Shown: positions 7,564 through 15,646 of the stretch, piece by piece
How positions within the stretch are numbered: the first letter of the stretch is position 1
How the letters are laid out: each line of letters opens with the position of its first letter
NCBI GenBank assembly: GCA_023251455.1
Contig: JAHEYT010000067.1
Coordinates: 1-36,397 of the forward strand
Origin: Bacteroidota bacterium
Lineage (GTDB): Bacteria > Bacteroidota > Bacteroidia > Bacteroidales > Prolixibacteraceae
Direction: 5' to 3'
Length of the DNA stretch: 36,397 bases
The notes under the pieces: model-generated
Database searches by the model: none
What the model saw: only the letters and a program-made list of their open reading frames with translations
What the model was told of the DNA's origin: nothing
Translations under genes and position numbers: made by a program

Positions 7564-8889
7564 TTAAAATTCTGAAATATCTTTTATATCAAAGTAAGTC
7601 CTATTTGTACCAGTCAAAACCATATTGAAGTTGATTGGCACTGTATAACTTACTTTAACCGCTTTTCCCTCCATACGACCAGGTTCCCATTTTGGCATCA
7701 ACTTTATTACTCGTATTGCTTCATCATCTAAAACCTTGGAGACACCCTTTATAACTTTAATGTTGGTCACATCGCCGAGCTCGTCGACCACAAAATTGAC
7801 GTAAACTTTTCCGTGAATTTTGCTTTGAATGGCCTCGCGGGGATACTTAACATTCATAGCTAAGAAAACCCTCATGGCTTTTAAACCACCTGGAAAAATT
7901 GGCATTTGATCCACATTGAGATATACATCAGATGGTTTTTCAGAAAAAGACTTTAACCCGTCTTTTGTTAACAACAAGTGAAGATTTAATTCGCTATCAA
8001 CCGGAATGGTTTCAACAGTGGCCGGTGTATATCCTGAGAAACCTGAAAAACAAGTTTGAATAGCCTCCACTATTTTTGGGTTGGATGTTGCGACCTTCGT
8101 AATTTTGGTGATTTTCCCAGCTTTATCTACCACTAAATTTAGATTTATATCCATCTCTTCACCGACAGATTTCATCTCATTATTGCTGGAAAACCTTGAT
8201 TTCAGCCATTCATCAAAAGCTTCTTCTCCATTAATAAATTGAGCAATTATTTCAGGATTTTTGTATATAACGTCCGGAACAACAGCATCTCCACTTACCA
8301 GTTTCCCTTCACTATAAATTCCCTTATGAATAATTGTGCCACCCTCATCAAATTGCTGAAATTCTCCATCCTTTAGGTTATTTTTGTAGTTTCCGCTATA
8401 CGAAAGTTGACCATTTGAATACCACATCTGGTTTTCCCCATTCAATGTTTTTTCATCGCCTGATGATACAGATTGTTTTTTGCCATCTGGATAAAAACAT
8501 GTTACCCCCAACATCTGGTCATCTTTAATATGCTGTTCTTTTTCTATTGATCCATCTAATCGGAAATTGGTTTGAATGCCGTCAACGACTAACTCTTTAT
8601 TAATCATGTAATCACCAATTCTATTCAATTCAAAAACCTTTCTTGTAAATCGGAACTGTGCTTTAGTTTCAATTATTCCATCTTTACTAAAATATGAAAT
8701 AAACAGATGATCTGGATTTTCTGGATTGTACTCTACTGTTCTTGTCTCCAATGATTTTGGGAAGATAGAGACCTTTCTTTCACCAATAATTTTAAAAGTA
8801 TTTTTGATTTTCGTTTCCTGAGCAAATGAAGCATAAACATGAATGACAAGGAAAAATAGCGTAAGAAACAAGCGAAACACAATTTTCAT
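7564..8889 (-). CDS. Periplasmic MORN-like and TonB C-terminal domain protein
   Basis: 441 aa with a cleavable-looking signal peptide (1-23, ending SFA-Q). Residues about 105-200 contain toxin_YwqK/MORN-like repeats (MWYSNGQLSYSGNYKNN and following). Residues 240-308 look like a degenerate TonB-C domain (INLNLVVDKAGKITKITKV). Residues 330-425 are a canonical Bacteroidota TonB-C domain (GKVYVNFVVDELGDV, MPKWEPGRMEGK). TonB-C domains contact outer-membrane TonB boxes, but this protein has no permanent N-terminal membrane anchor, so it is unlikely to be a true ExbBD-driven energy transducer. It is convergent with the carotenoid operon (48-bp gap) and appears monocistronic. Confidence 0.82.
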   Translation of the reverse strand: MKIVFRLFLTLFFLVIHVYASFAQETKIKNTFKIIGERKVSIFPKSLETRTVEYNPENPDHLFISYFSKDGIIETKAQFRFTRKVFELNRIGDYMINKELVVDGIQTNFRLDGSIEKEQHIKDDQMLGVTCFYPDGKKQSVSSGDEKTLNGENQMWYSNGQLSYSGNYKNNLKDGEFQQFDEGGTIIHKGIYSEGKLVSGDAVVPDVIYKNPEIIAQFINGEEAFDEWLKSRFSSNNEMKSVGEEMDINLNLVVDKAGKITKITKVATSNPKIVEAIQTCFSGFSGYTPATVETIPVDSELNLHLLLTKDGLKSFSEKPSDVYLNVDQMPIFPGGLKAMRVFLAMNVKYPREAIQSKIHGKVYVNFVVDELGDVTNIKVIKGVSKVLDDEAIRVIKLMPKWEPGRMEGKAVKVSYTVPINFNMVLTGTNRTYFDIKDISEF

Positions 8890-8999
8890 ATATGAAATTT
8901 TAGGGTGGAAAGTCGCACAGATTATTTAAATCTGTTTTTTAGACACCTCCTAAAATACAGCTATTTTTCATATTTATCTGCCAGATAAACTAATATTTT

Positions 9000-9761
9000 C
9001 TACGAAGAATGAAATTTAGGTTTTTCCTGTCCCAGTTCCTTTCGAATCATATCTTCGATCTGTTGGGTTAATTCGGTCATATCCCTTCCACTTGGCTCTA
9101 TCGGATCGAATACGGTTAGTTTCAGGTGCACGCCAACTGTCATCGGGAAATAGCCGTGTTTCATCAGTTCGTAGTTTCCGTCAATAGCAAACGGAACTAT
9201 CAGTGCTGACGGTGATGATTTGTATAACGAAGCGATTCCGGCAGGCATAAATGGTTTGAGTTTTCCATCTTTAGCGCGAGTGCCTTCAGGGAAAATACAG
9301 GCAGCATAGTTGTTGGCTTCAATGTGTTTGCCAAGCATTAAAATATCTTTTACTGCTTGCCTCGGATTTTTACGATCGATCAGCACCGATCCTCCGTGGC
9401 GCAGATTATACGAAATGCTGGGAATCCATTTCCCCAATTCAATTTTCGAAATAAACTTCGGGTGGTTTTTTCTGAACCCAACAATTACAGCAGGAATATC
9501 AAGCGTTGTCTGATGGTTAGCTACAATAATTAGTGGACGCCCTTGCGGTATTTTTTCCAAGCCACTGAATGTGATTTTTGTTCCTAAAATCCGAAGACTG
9601 TACAACAGACCATAGTTTAGCACATCGACTGCTTTTTTGCGAACCGGATAACCCCAGATCCATCTTGTAACCATCTGAATAGGATGAAAAATGATCAACA
9701 AAAGGCCAAAACACAATAAATAGATAGGAGTCAGGAGATAGGAAAGTAATTTTTTGATCAT
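9000..9761 (-). CDS. 1-acyl-sn-glycerol-3-phosphate acyltransferase (PlsC family)
   Basis: Lysophosphatidate acyltransferase of phospholipid synthesis, about 253 aa from the chosen start. It has an N-terminal membrane segment (YLLTPIYLLCFGLLLIIF), the catalytic HX4D box as NHQTTLD, and the canonical FPEGTRAKDG box, unlike the divergent acyltransferase in the carotenoid operon. The ATG at 9761 (MIKKLLSYLL) gives a typical family N-terminus; an in-frame ATG at 9806 would add 15 residues and cannot be excluded. It is followed by the TonB-C gene on the same strand after a 110-bp gap, and is divergent from the YdjC-family gene. Confidence 0.88.
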   Translation of the reverse strand: MIKKLLSYLLTPIYLLCFGLLLIIFHPIQMVTRWIWGYPVRKKAVDVLNYGLLYSLRILGTKITFSGLEKIPQGRPLIIVANHQTTLDIPAVIVGFRKNHPKFISKIELGKWIPSISYNLRHGGSVLIDRKNPRQAVKDILMLGKHIEANNYAACIFPEGTRAKDGKLKPFMPAGIASLYKSSPSALIVPFAIDGNYELMKHGYFPMTVGVHLKLTVFDPIEPSGRDMTELTQQIEDMIRKELGQEKPKFHSS

Positions 9762-9964
9762 AGTTAATCCGGTTTTAAGCGATTGCAAAATAATCAAAAA
9801 TTTCAAGGTTCTGAAAAAGTATTTTGAAGCATGTCATAACTCGCCAGATTGTGCATGATTCTTGAAACTGTATGTACGATCAATTACCTGCTTCAAAAGT
9901 ATCGTTTCAGTAAAATAATTGATAATTTTAAAAGCTGCTTTTTAAACTTTAACACCTACAGACT

Positions 9965-10903
9965 ATGAAAATCATTCCTGTACTTGCACTGTTAATTCTT
10001 CCATGTTTCCCCGTCTTTGCGCAAAACGGGAAGAATCTGGCCGAAAAATTGGGGTTCGACCGAAATGCAAAGTTACTCATTGTTCATGCCGACGACATGG
10101 GTTTGTCACAAGGCACCAACAGCGCAGTTATTCAAGCATTTCAAAAAGGTGGAATTACTTCTGGAAGCATTATGGTTCCTTGTCCGTGGTTTCCGGAGAT
10201 CGCCGAATTTGCAAAGAACAACTCACAGTTCGACATTGGCATTCACCTGACATTGACTTCGGAGTGGGACAGCTATTTCTTCGGAGGAGTTTCTCCGGCA
10301 ACAGCCATTCCAAATCTACTGAATCAAAAAGGGTATTTTTATCCGTCGGTTGAAGAATTTGCCAAACATGCCAATGGCCTGGAAGTAGAAAAAGAAATCA
10401 GGGCGCAAATTGAACGGGCGCTTGCCTTTGGGATCAAACCAACACATTTGGACAACCACATGGGAACCATTCTGGCTTCTCCGGAATATTACCAGATTTT
10501 GTTGAAAATCGGGCACGAGTATAAGCTTCCGGTTTTGATTCCTGCTGATATGATCGCGGGAATATCGCCACAATTGCTCGAAATGTTGAGCCGCGACAAC
10601 CTAGTAGTTGACCATCTTTTCATGATAAATCAGGCTAGCCCTGCTAAACAGTGGAGCGAACCTTATCTGAAATTCATTGAAAACATGCAACCCGGCCTCA
10701 ACGAAATCATTGTACATCTGGCTATCGACAACGATGAAACCCGAGCCATCATGGTTAATCATCCTGATTTTGGGGCCGAATGGCGGCAACACGATCTGGA
10801 TTTTGTACTGAGTCCCGAGTTCAGGAAAGCGCTCAAAGAACATAACATCGAACTGGTAACCTGGCGGCAAATTGGCAAGGTTCAATATCCTGAAAAGAAG
10901 TAA
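9965..10903 (+). CDS. ChbG/YdjC-family carbohydrate deacetylase, exported
   Basis: 312 aa; signal peptide about 1-20 (ending VFA-Q). The YdjC/ChbG fold is shown by IVHADDMGLSQGTN (39-52, metal-binding His/Asp), DIGIHLTLTSEWD, and PTHLDNHMGT with further metal-ligand histidines. E. coli ChbG removes one acetyl group from chitobiose derivatives. Here the export signal points to a periplasmic or outer-membrane role on acetylated or other modified sugars; the substrate cannot be read. No glycoside hydrolase or SusCD pair is adjacent. Upstream, TTG at 9919-9921 and TAAACTTT at 9943-9950 make a weak promoter candidate. Confidence 0.87.
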   Translation: MKIIPVLALLILPCFPVFAQNGKNLAEKLGFDRNAKLLIVHADDMGLSQGTNSAVIQAFQKGGITSGSIMVPCPWFPEIAEFAKNNSQFDIGIHLTLTSEWDSYFFGGVSPATAIPNLLNQKGYFYPSVEEFAKHANGLEVEKEIRAQIERALAFGIKPTHLDNHMGTILASPEYYQILLKIGHEYKLPVLIPADMIAGISPQLLEMLSRDNLVVDHLFMINQASPAKQWSEPYLKFIENMQPGLNEIIVHLAIDNDETRAIMVNHPDFGAEWRQHDLDFVLSPEFRKALKEHNIELVTWRQIGKVQYPEKK

Positions 10904-10979
10904 ATCACCAAGAGAAACCCTGACTACCAAAAGTTTTTGTTTCTTTGCCGGCATCATTCATTATCCAAAACAGTAAGAA

Positions 10980-11291
10980 ATGACCAACAACGATATACTT
11001 AAAAAACTACGAATTGCCCTTAAACTTCGTGACGAAGATATTATTGAGATTTTAAAATTGGTTGACTTTCAGGTTTCCAAGAGTGAACTCAGTGCATTAT
11101 TTCGTGCTGAAGACCACCCTAACTACAAGGAATGTGGAGACCAACTGCTACGGAATTTCCTGAATGGGCTGATTATTTACGAGCGAGGACCGGCTGTTGA
11201 GGAGCAAAAACCTCTTCCGGAGAAAAAAAAAGAGAAAAGAGAGAAGCCCATAGTCATTATTAAAAGATCGAAAAGGCCACGAATTGAATAA
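10980..11291 (+). CDS. DUF1456 family protein, single-repeat form with basic tail
   Basis: 103 aa. Residues 1-72 match the YehS/DUF1456 repeat (LKKLRIALKLRDEDI, EDHPNYKECGDQLLRNFLNGLI). As I recall, E. coli YehS carries two such repeats in about 156 aa, and this sequence resembles the second. Here there is one repeat, followed by a lysine- and arginine-rich tail (about 78-103), which could bind nucleic acid. Function of the family is unknown. It lies 76 bp downstream of the deacetylase and convergent with the next gene. Confidence 0.8.
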   Translation: MTNNDILKKLRIALKLRDEDIIEILKLVDFQVSKSELSALFRAEDHPNYKECGDQLLRNFLNGLIIYERGPAVEEQKPLPEKKKEKREKPIVIIKRSKRPRIE

Positions 11292-11313
11292 TTTGTGATT
11301 TAGAGTTTACACC

Positions 11314-12150
11314 CTATTTCACTAGACTGGCAGGGATTTTCGGTTTCCCGGCTTCGAGCCAAGCCGTGTAAATTAATCCGGCTAACGTTTTCGACGATTC
11401 TTCTAAAAGCCGATTGGTAAACAAATTTGATTTAGCCCAAAGACTTTCGTAATAGATTTCGTTGTATTGGTTCCCTGCCAGCTTATAGGCATTGTCATCG
11501 GCCTGCAATAATGACTTAACATCGGAGTGATTGAAATAGAGGAAGTTGAAAATATACGACTGAACATTTTCGACCTTATAACAAGTAGAAGCCTTAAACT
11601 GAATGTCATCGATGTGACGGTCGATCATAGTTTCTTCATACCGGCGATGAATACCTGTCTGACCGCTTAGCTGTCCGTTGTAATTGGCAGCAATATGCAA
11701 GGGCATAAAACCATCGCCCACGTAATGACCTAAATCTGCGGCCGTTAAAACTGCCTGATTCCAGTTCCCCAATTTAAAGTTTCGAACCAACGCACTGTAA
11801 GTCGAATCGGTAACCCAGGGTAAAGTACCTTCCTTCATCACCTTCACTTTTCCGTACTTCAGGCATGCCTTTTCAAAGTTTTCCTCAATCCGGTGTTTGT
11901 TATTGAAGTCGTCGTAATTGTCGATATCAATAAAATGCTTCACAAATTCGTTTTTGTCGTCTTTCTTCCTGAAGTCGGCATCCGAACCATGATCTGCGAG
12001 TATGGGTGCCCAAGTTTTCAACGCAGATAATTCTTTTGGGAAAAAATCGACGCACGACGAATTGATTTTGCGGTGTGCTTTTTCGCCCCAGCTGCAAAGG
12101 CCAACCAAGAGTACAAAAAGTAATGAATAACGGATTAGGATTGAGTTCAT
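11314..12150 (-). CDS. S1/P1 nuclease / zinc-dependent phospholipase C superfamily protein
   Basis: 278 aa, exported: signal peptide about 1-20 with cleavage before W21, which would give the mature N-terminal Trp that ligates zinc in this superfamily. Other likely ligands are H26 (AHRKI), the DHGSDADF stretch, KHFIDID, DLGHYVGDGFMPLH and a later H/E region (GIHRRYEE). This supports a trinuclear-zinc phosphoesterase. Whether it cuts phospholipids or single-stranded nucleic acid cannot be decided by eye. The ATG at 12150 is chosen because it directly starts the signal peptide; an upstream in-frame ATG at 12213 would add 21 residues overlapping the tRNA terminator. Confidence 0.78.
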   Translation of the reverse strand: MNSILIRYSLLFVLLVGLCSWGEKAHRKINSSCVDFFPKELSALKTWAPILADHGSDADFRKKDDKNEFVKHFIDIDNYDDFNNKHRIEENFEKACLKYGKVKVMKEGTLPWVTDSTYSALVRNFKLGNWNQAVLTAADLGHYVGDGFMPLHIAANYNGQLSGQTGIHRRYEETMIDRHIDDIQFKASTCYKVENVQSYIFNFLYFNHSDVKSLLQADDNAYKLAGNQYNEIYYESLWAKSNLFTNRLLEESSKTLAGLIYTAWLEAGKPKIPASLVK

Positions 12151-12202
12151 ATAAATCTGTTCAGTAGAACGAAAATACAAGTATAATCTAAAGAACCAAA
12201 GC

Positions 12203-12234
12203 AAAAAAGGCATTCAATTTCTTGAATACCTTTT
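12203..12234 (-). terminator. Intrinsic terminator after tRNA-Cys
   Basis: Arms AAAAGGCATTCAA (12205-12217) and TTGAATACCTTTT (12222-12234) pair with a single G-U position around a 4-nt loop. On the minus strand the stem is followed by a run of T, so it terminates the tRNA-Cys transcript. Confidence 0.8.
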
Positions 12235-12246
12235 CTTTTTTGGTTG

Positions 12247-12317
12247 AGGTCAGTGGCGGATTCGAACCGCCGTACACGGTTTTGCAGACCGCTGCCTAAC
12301 CACTCGGCCAACCGACC
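12247..12317 (-). tRNA. tRNA-Cys (GCA)
   Basis: The minus strand folds as a 71-nt cloverleaf: acceptor GGTCGGT with ACTGACC (one G-U pair), D arm GCCGAGTGGTTAGGC, anticodon stem GCGGT/ACCGT with loop CTGCAAA (anticodon GCA, Cys), T arm GGCGG TTCGAAT CCGCC, discriminator U. The 3' CCA is not encoded (genomic CAA follows). The discriminator U73 and GCA anticodon are the main identity elements of CysRS. It has its own promoter and terminator. Confidence 0.96.
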
Positions 12318-12346
12318 ATTACATGGTTTTTCCCGTTTTGGGTGGG

Positions 12347-12378
12347 CAAAGATAACAAAAAATGTTTCCAACCTGCAA
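12347..12378 (-). promoter_or_regulatory. Predicted promoter of tRNA-Cys
   Basis: On the minus strand, TATCTTTG (12354-12347) matches the Bacteroidota -7 consensus TAnnTTTG exactly, and TTG (12378-12376) lies 21 nt upstream as the -33 element. Transcription would begin about 20 nt before the tRNA. Confidence 0.65.
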
Positions 12379-12483
12379 GAAAAAACAGTGACAATCCAAA
12401 TATTTACCGATATAACTTACATTCCATTTCCACAATGAATATATCTGTATGGAAATCCATTTATTATAAACAGGAAACATCTT

Positions 12484-14007
12484 TTAATATGACGAGTATT
12501 GTTTCTGAAAGCTTTTCAGCCCCTTCAAGAAATAAATGTGATAGGTGTAAATGTGCTTGTCCTGGCTATAAATTGCACACGAATCTTCTTTCAGTATAGC
12601 ACTGAAACCTTGTTCTATTTCTGGTGTAATTTTTTCAAAATTGACATATATCGCAGTTTTGTCGGTATTACGGAATTGCTCTGTTCCAATCCATAAATCA
12701 AACTGCGTCATACGCGAATTCAGATTCAGAAGGTAAGTTTCCGGTTGCCCCTTCAGGTAAAACCACAGTTCGGAAGTGATGTGGTAATTCGTTGAAAAAA
12801 CATAACAACTGCTATCTGGCATCGACGCTTTCAGACTATCAATCTTCGCGGCCAATTGCGACCATCCGATCGTTTTGCTGAGCGGATTTAATCCTCCGAG
12901 AGGCAATGCTTTATTCGAAGGAACAGTCAGCCCAATAAACATGAGCAGCACAAAACCCATTGCAACTGAAACACGCAGGTTCCGCTTTACTTTTTTTTCA
13001 GTTGCTGCCAGATGGGCAAACAAAATTGGAATACCCGTATATGCAAATACCGTCCAATTGACATAAACTCCCGCCCTCCGTATGATCGAAATAACTAAAA
13101 AAACAAGAAACATTGAAATTGCAGGAAGGATTAGAAATTCCATTTGTTTGGTCAATGTTCCGTTTCTATACTTCAGGTAAATTGCTTTATATTGGTAAAA
13201 AGGCAGCAAAATGCAAATTTGGCCAATAGTATATTCCAATATATTGGAAATAATCTGATACAAATTATTGGTGTGATCGTTAATGCCTGTCAGCGCAAAA
13301 AGATGTAAGAATCCTATTCCTTTCTGTCCTATATTCCAGTAAATAACAGGTGAGAAGAAAATTAACCCTATTAAGATGGAAATATAGAAATGCTTTGTTT
13401 TGAAAATTTCGGGGTGATATTTCAGCGAAAATAAAACAAGAGGTATAAAGATCAGAAATATCGAGTATTTTGATAATGCTCCCAGCCCCAGGCTTATACC
13501 AAACAATATCCACCACAACGGTTTTTGTGATTCGGCAGCCTTCCAGTAAAATAACATGCAGCAAAGCCAGAAGAAGAGCAATGGAGCATCAGTCAGAAAA
13601 AAAATGGAATTGCTAAGAATAAGCGGAAAAACATTGGTAACAATGGCCGCAAAGATTGCTGTTGATTGATTTTTAAACAACTCAAAAGCTAATAAGTAGC
13701 TGACTACAGAAAGCATGATTCCGAAAATGACTGCATTAATCCGGATTGCAAAAACAGTGTCGCCAAGGATGGAAGTGGAAAACCAATTCAAGTAGGCGAT
13801 TAGCGGCGGTTTCGAATAATAGGATAGTTGCAGCCGTTTGCTCCATAACCAGTACTGAGCCTCTTCTGAATGTAAGTCGTAACGGGAAAGAATGAAAATT
13901 TTGAGCAAAGCGATTCCGATCAGGATTATTGCCAACCACAATATCTTTTTGTTCAAAATGGCATTCTGAGCAAATGCTGATCGTATTTCTTTTAAATATT
14001 GCTGCAT
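12484..14007 (-). CDS. GT39-like (PMT_2/ArnT type) membrane glycosyltransferase
   Basis: 507-aa GT-C fold protein with about ten hydrophobic segments. The first periplasmic loop has the family-type acidic pattern (RYDLHSEEAQYWLWSKRLQ) followed by YYSKPPLIAYLNW, and FFLTDAPLLFFW is a second conserved-looking segment. These enzymes transfer sugars from polyprenyl-phosphate donors to proteins or lipids on the periplasmic side. The acceptor is not deducible. It stands alone; 166 bp separate its stop from tRNA-Cys, and 253 bp upstream to hxlR (14008-14260) show no gene or clear signal. Confidence 0.85.
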   Translation of the reverse strand: MQQYLKEIRSAFAQNAILNKKILWLAIILIGIALLKIFILSRYDLHSEEAQYWLWSKRLQLSYYSKPPLIAYLNWFSTSILGDTVFAIRINAVIFGIMLSVVSYLLAFELFKNQSTAIFAAIVTNVFPLILSNSIFFLTDAPLLFFWLCCMLFYWKAAESQKPLWWILFGISLGLGALSKYSIFLIFIPLVLFSLKYHPEIFKTKHFYISILIGLIFFSPVIYWNIGQKGIGFLHLFALTGINDHTNNLYQIISNILEYTIGQICILLPFYQYKAIYLKYRNGTLTKQMEFLILPAISMFLVFLVISIIRRAGVYVNWTVFAYTGIPILFAHLAATEKKVKRNLRVSVAMGFVLLMFIGLTVPSNKALPLGGLNPLSKTIGWSQLAAKIDSLKASMPDSSCYVFSTNYHITSELWFYLKGQPETYLLNLNSRMTQFDLWIGTEQFRNTDKTAIYVNFEKITPEIEQGFSAILKEDSCAIYSQDKHIYTYHIYFLKGLKSFQKQYSSY

Positions 14008-14260
14008 CGGTCCGTTTCAATTTGCATGCTTTACTGAATCAACCTTGTATTGCAACTTTTACCAGATATATTTCCGCAGTTTCCCAAACTACATATTTAT
14101 GCTACACTAATATACTGATTTTTAGCCATTAAATAAAGAACAAATAGCCATCGTAGGCGAATATTGAGATTATTCTTTGTAGAAACAGCTAAAAATCCGA
14201 TTGAACCCGACGAGCAGATGCCAAGCAAATTTATCCGCTTGCATTGCGAACTGCAAAAAT

Positions 14261-14683
14261 CTATGACCGACTATCGTATTCCAGCCGAGCGTGCATTATA
14301 TCTTCCATACTTCCCGAAGCCCACTGTGCCAATTCCCAAATTTTCTGAAGTAAGCTTTGCCCCAGCAAGGTAAGTTCGTATTCAACACGTGGAGGTACTT
14401 CAGCATAAATTTTCCGGGTAATCAACCCATCACGTTCGAGCGACCGCAATGTGACAGTCAGCATCCGCTGCGAAATCCCTTCGATTTTACCTTTTAATTC
14501 GTTAAACCTGACTTTGCCCGAATAACCCAGATTCAGGATAGCCAGCAACGACCACTTGTCGCCAAACCGGTCCATTATATCGCGAACCGGACAAAATTCG
14601 TGGTGTTCATCCTTCCCCTGAAAAAATATTTCTAATTTTTTCTGAAGGTCAATCAACTGATTATCTGCAATAGTTACTTCCAT
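14261..14683 (-). CDS. HxlR-family winged-helix transcriptional regulator
   Basis: 140 aa, full length. The HxlR signature is clear: CPVRDIMDRFGDKWSLLAIL, then VRFNELKGKIEGISQRMLTVTLRSLERDGLITR and the wing VPPRVEYELTLLGQSL. Members bind DNA as dimers and often control a divergent oxidoreductase in response to electrophiles or redox stress through a conserved cysteine near the N-terminus; a Cys is present just before PVRD. It is divergent from a nitroreductase gene with an inverted repeat between them, so autoregulation and control of that gene are likely. Confidence 0.9.
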   Translation of the reverse strand: MEVTIADNQLIDLQKKLEIFFQGKDEHHEFCPVRDIMDRFGDKWSLLAILNLGYSGKVRFNELKGKIEGISQRMLTVTLRSLERDGLITRKIYAEVPPRVEYELTLLGQSLLQKIWELAQWASGSMEDIMHARLEYDSRS

Positions 14684-14710
14684 GTTCCCTGGTTATGAAA
14701 TAATGCGTTC

Positions 14711-14757
14711 TTGTTTTATCAAAAGTTACTTAGTAATATTGAGGCACTAAAAGTAAC
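14711..14757. promoter_or_regulatory. Nitroreductase promoter with overlapping HxlR operator candidate
   Basis: Inverted repeat GTTACTTAGT (14725-14734) and ACTAAAAGTAAC (14746-14757) has outer halves GTTACTT/AAGTAAC in perfect complement. It overlaps a promoter-like pair for the rightward gene: TTG (14711-14713), 20-nt spacer, TAATATTG (14734-14741, one mismatch to TAnnTTTG). A dimeric HxlR protein bound here would block that promoter. Confidence 0.6.
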
Positions 14758-14813
14758 TATTGTATTTCAAAATACCAAATTACAAATCGAAAATTCATTA
14801 AAACAATAAGAAA

Positions 14814-15443
14814 ATGAGTGCATTAAACAATTTAGAGTGGCGTTATGCCGCCAAAAGAATGAACGGACAGAAAATTCCGACAGAAAAACTAGAAAAAATC
14901 CTGAAAGCAATTCAGTTGGCACCAACCTCGATCGGGCTGCAGCCTTTCACCGTTTTGGTGGTCGAAAATGAAGAGTTGAAAGCAAAAATGGCTCCGGCAA
15001 TTTACAATCAGCCACAAATAACTGAAGGTTCGCATGTGTTGGTATTTGCTGCCTGGAAAGAATATAGCGACGAAAATGTTGAGAAATACCTGAATAACAT
15101 TGCTTCAGTTCGTGGTATTCCGGTCGATTCGCTCGACGGACTGCGAAACATGATTAATGGAGCAATTTCAGGAAAAACTCCGGAGCAGTTGTTGAATTGG
15201 AATTCGCGGCAGGCATACATTGCGCTGGGAACCGGCTTGGCTGTAGCTGCTGAAGAACAAGTTGATTCGACGCCGATGGAAGGATTTGATCCGGACGCAC
15301 TGGATGCTGTTCTTGGCCTTCAGGAAAAAGGATTGCGCAGTACGGTTGTACTTGCATTGGGCTACCGCGATGCTGAAAAAGATTACCTGAGCTCAGCGGC
15401 AAAAGTGAGAAGAGATAAAGAGGAATTATTTATCAGGCTCTAA
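14814..15443 (+). CDS. Nitroreductase family NAD(P)H-dependent oxidoreductase (NfsB-like)
   Basis: 209-aa FMN-dependent nitroreductase-fold protein, normal length. The N-terminal WRYAAKRMNG with LAPTSIGLQPFTVLVV is the FMN phosphate/ribityl contact region, WNSRQAYIALGTGLAVAAEE is the core helix, and the C-terminal ALGYRDAEKDYL-(12 residues)-RRDKEELF is typical. Such enzymes reduce nitroaromatics, quinones and other electrophiles with NAD(P)H. The divergent hxlR gene and shared operator predict induction by such compounds. A terminator follows at 15463. Confidence 0.9.
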   Translation: MSALNNLEWRYAAKRMNGQKIPTEKLEKILKAIQLAPTSIGLQPFTVLVVENEELKAKMAPAIYNQPQITEGSHVLVFAAWKEYSDENVEKYLNNIASVRGIPVDSLDGLRNMINGAISGKTPEQLLNWNSRQAYIALGTGLAVAAEEQVDSTPMEGFDPDALDAVLGLQEKGLRSTVVLALGYRDAEKDYLSSAAKVRRDKEELFIRL

Positions 15444-15462
15444 TTATCGTATCCTGAATTTT

Positions 15463-15511
15463 AAAAGCCAGAAATTGTTGAAGCAACTCAATGATTTCTG
15501 GCTTTTTTTTT
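15463..15511 (+). terminator. Intrinsic terminator after nitroreductase
   Basis: Perfect 13-bp arms AAAAGCCAGAAAT (15463-15475) and ATTTCTGGCTTTT (15494-15506) followed by a T run to about 15511. The loop itself can form a small GTTG-AAG-CAAC stem. Confidence 0.88.
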
Positions 15512-15612
15512 GCAAACAGTAACACATCATCAAAATAGTTTAGCAGGCATATTTTCAGGAAAAGTATAAATGTTATATTCACACTTTAAATGATTGCAGA
15601 TCAAATTTACCC

Positions 15613-15646
15613 GAAAAACCTGTTCAAATGAAAAACCTGTTCAAAT
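15613..15646 (+). repeat. Perfect 17-bp tandem duplication across the start codon of the GH27 gene
   Basis: GAAAAACCTGTTCAAAT occurs twice back to back (15613-15629 and 15630-15646). The ATG of the alpha-galactosidase gene (15628-15630) is formed at the junction: AT from copy one and G from copy two. Confidence 0.9.

Noticed and set aside
12318..12483. Possible small gene between tRNA-Cys and the GT39 gene
   Set aside because: The open frames here extend through the tRNA or the glycosyltransferase antisense strand; the gap holds the tRNA promoter only.
14164..14373. Plus-strand 69-aa frame overlapping the end of hxlR
   Set aside because: No ribosome-binding site or family; mostly antisense to hxlR.
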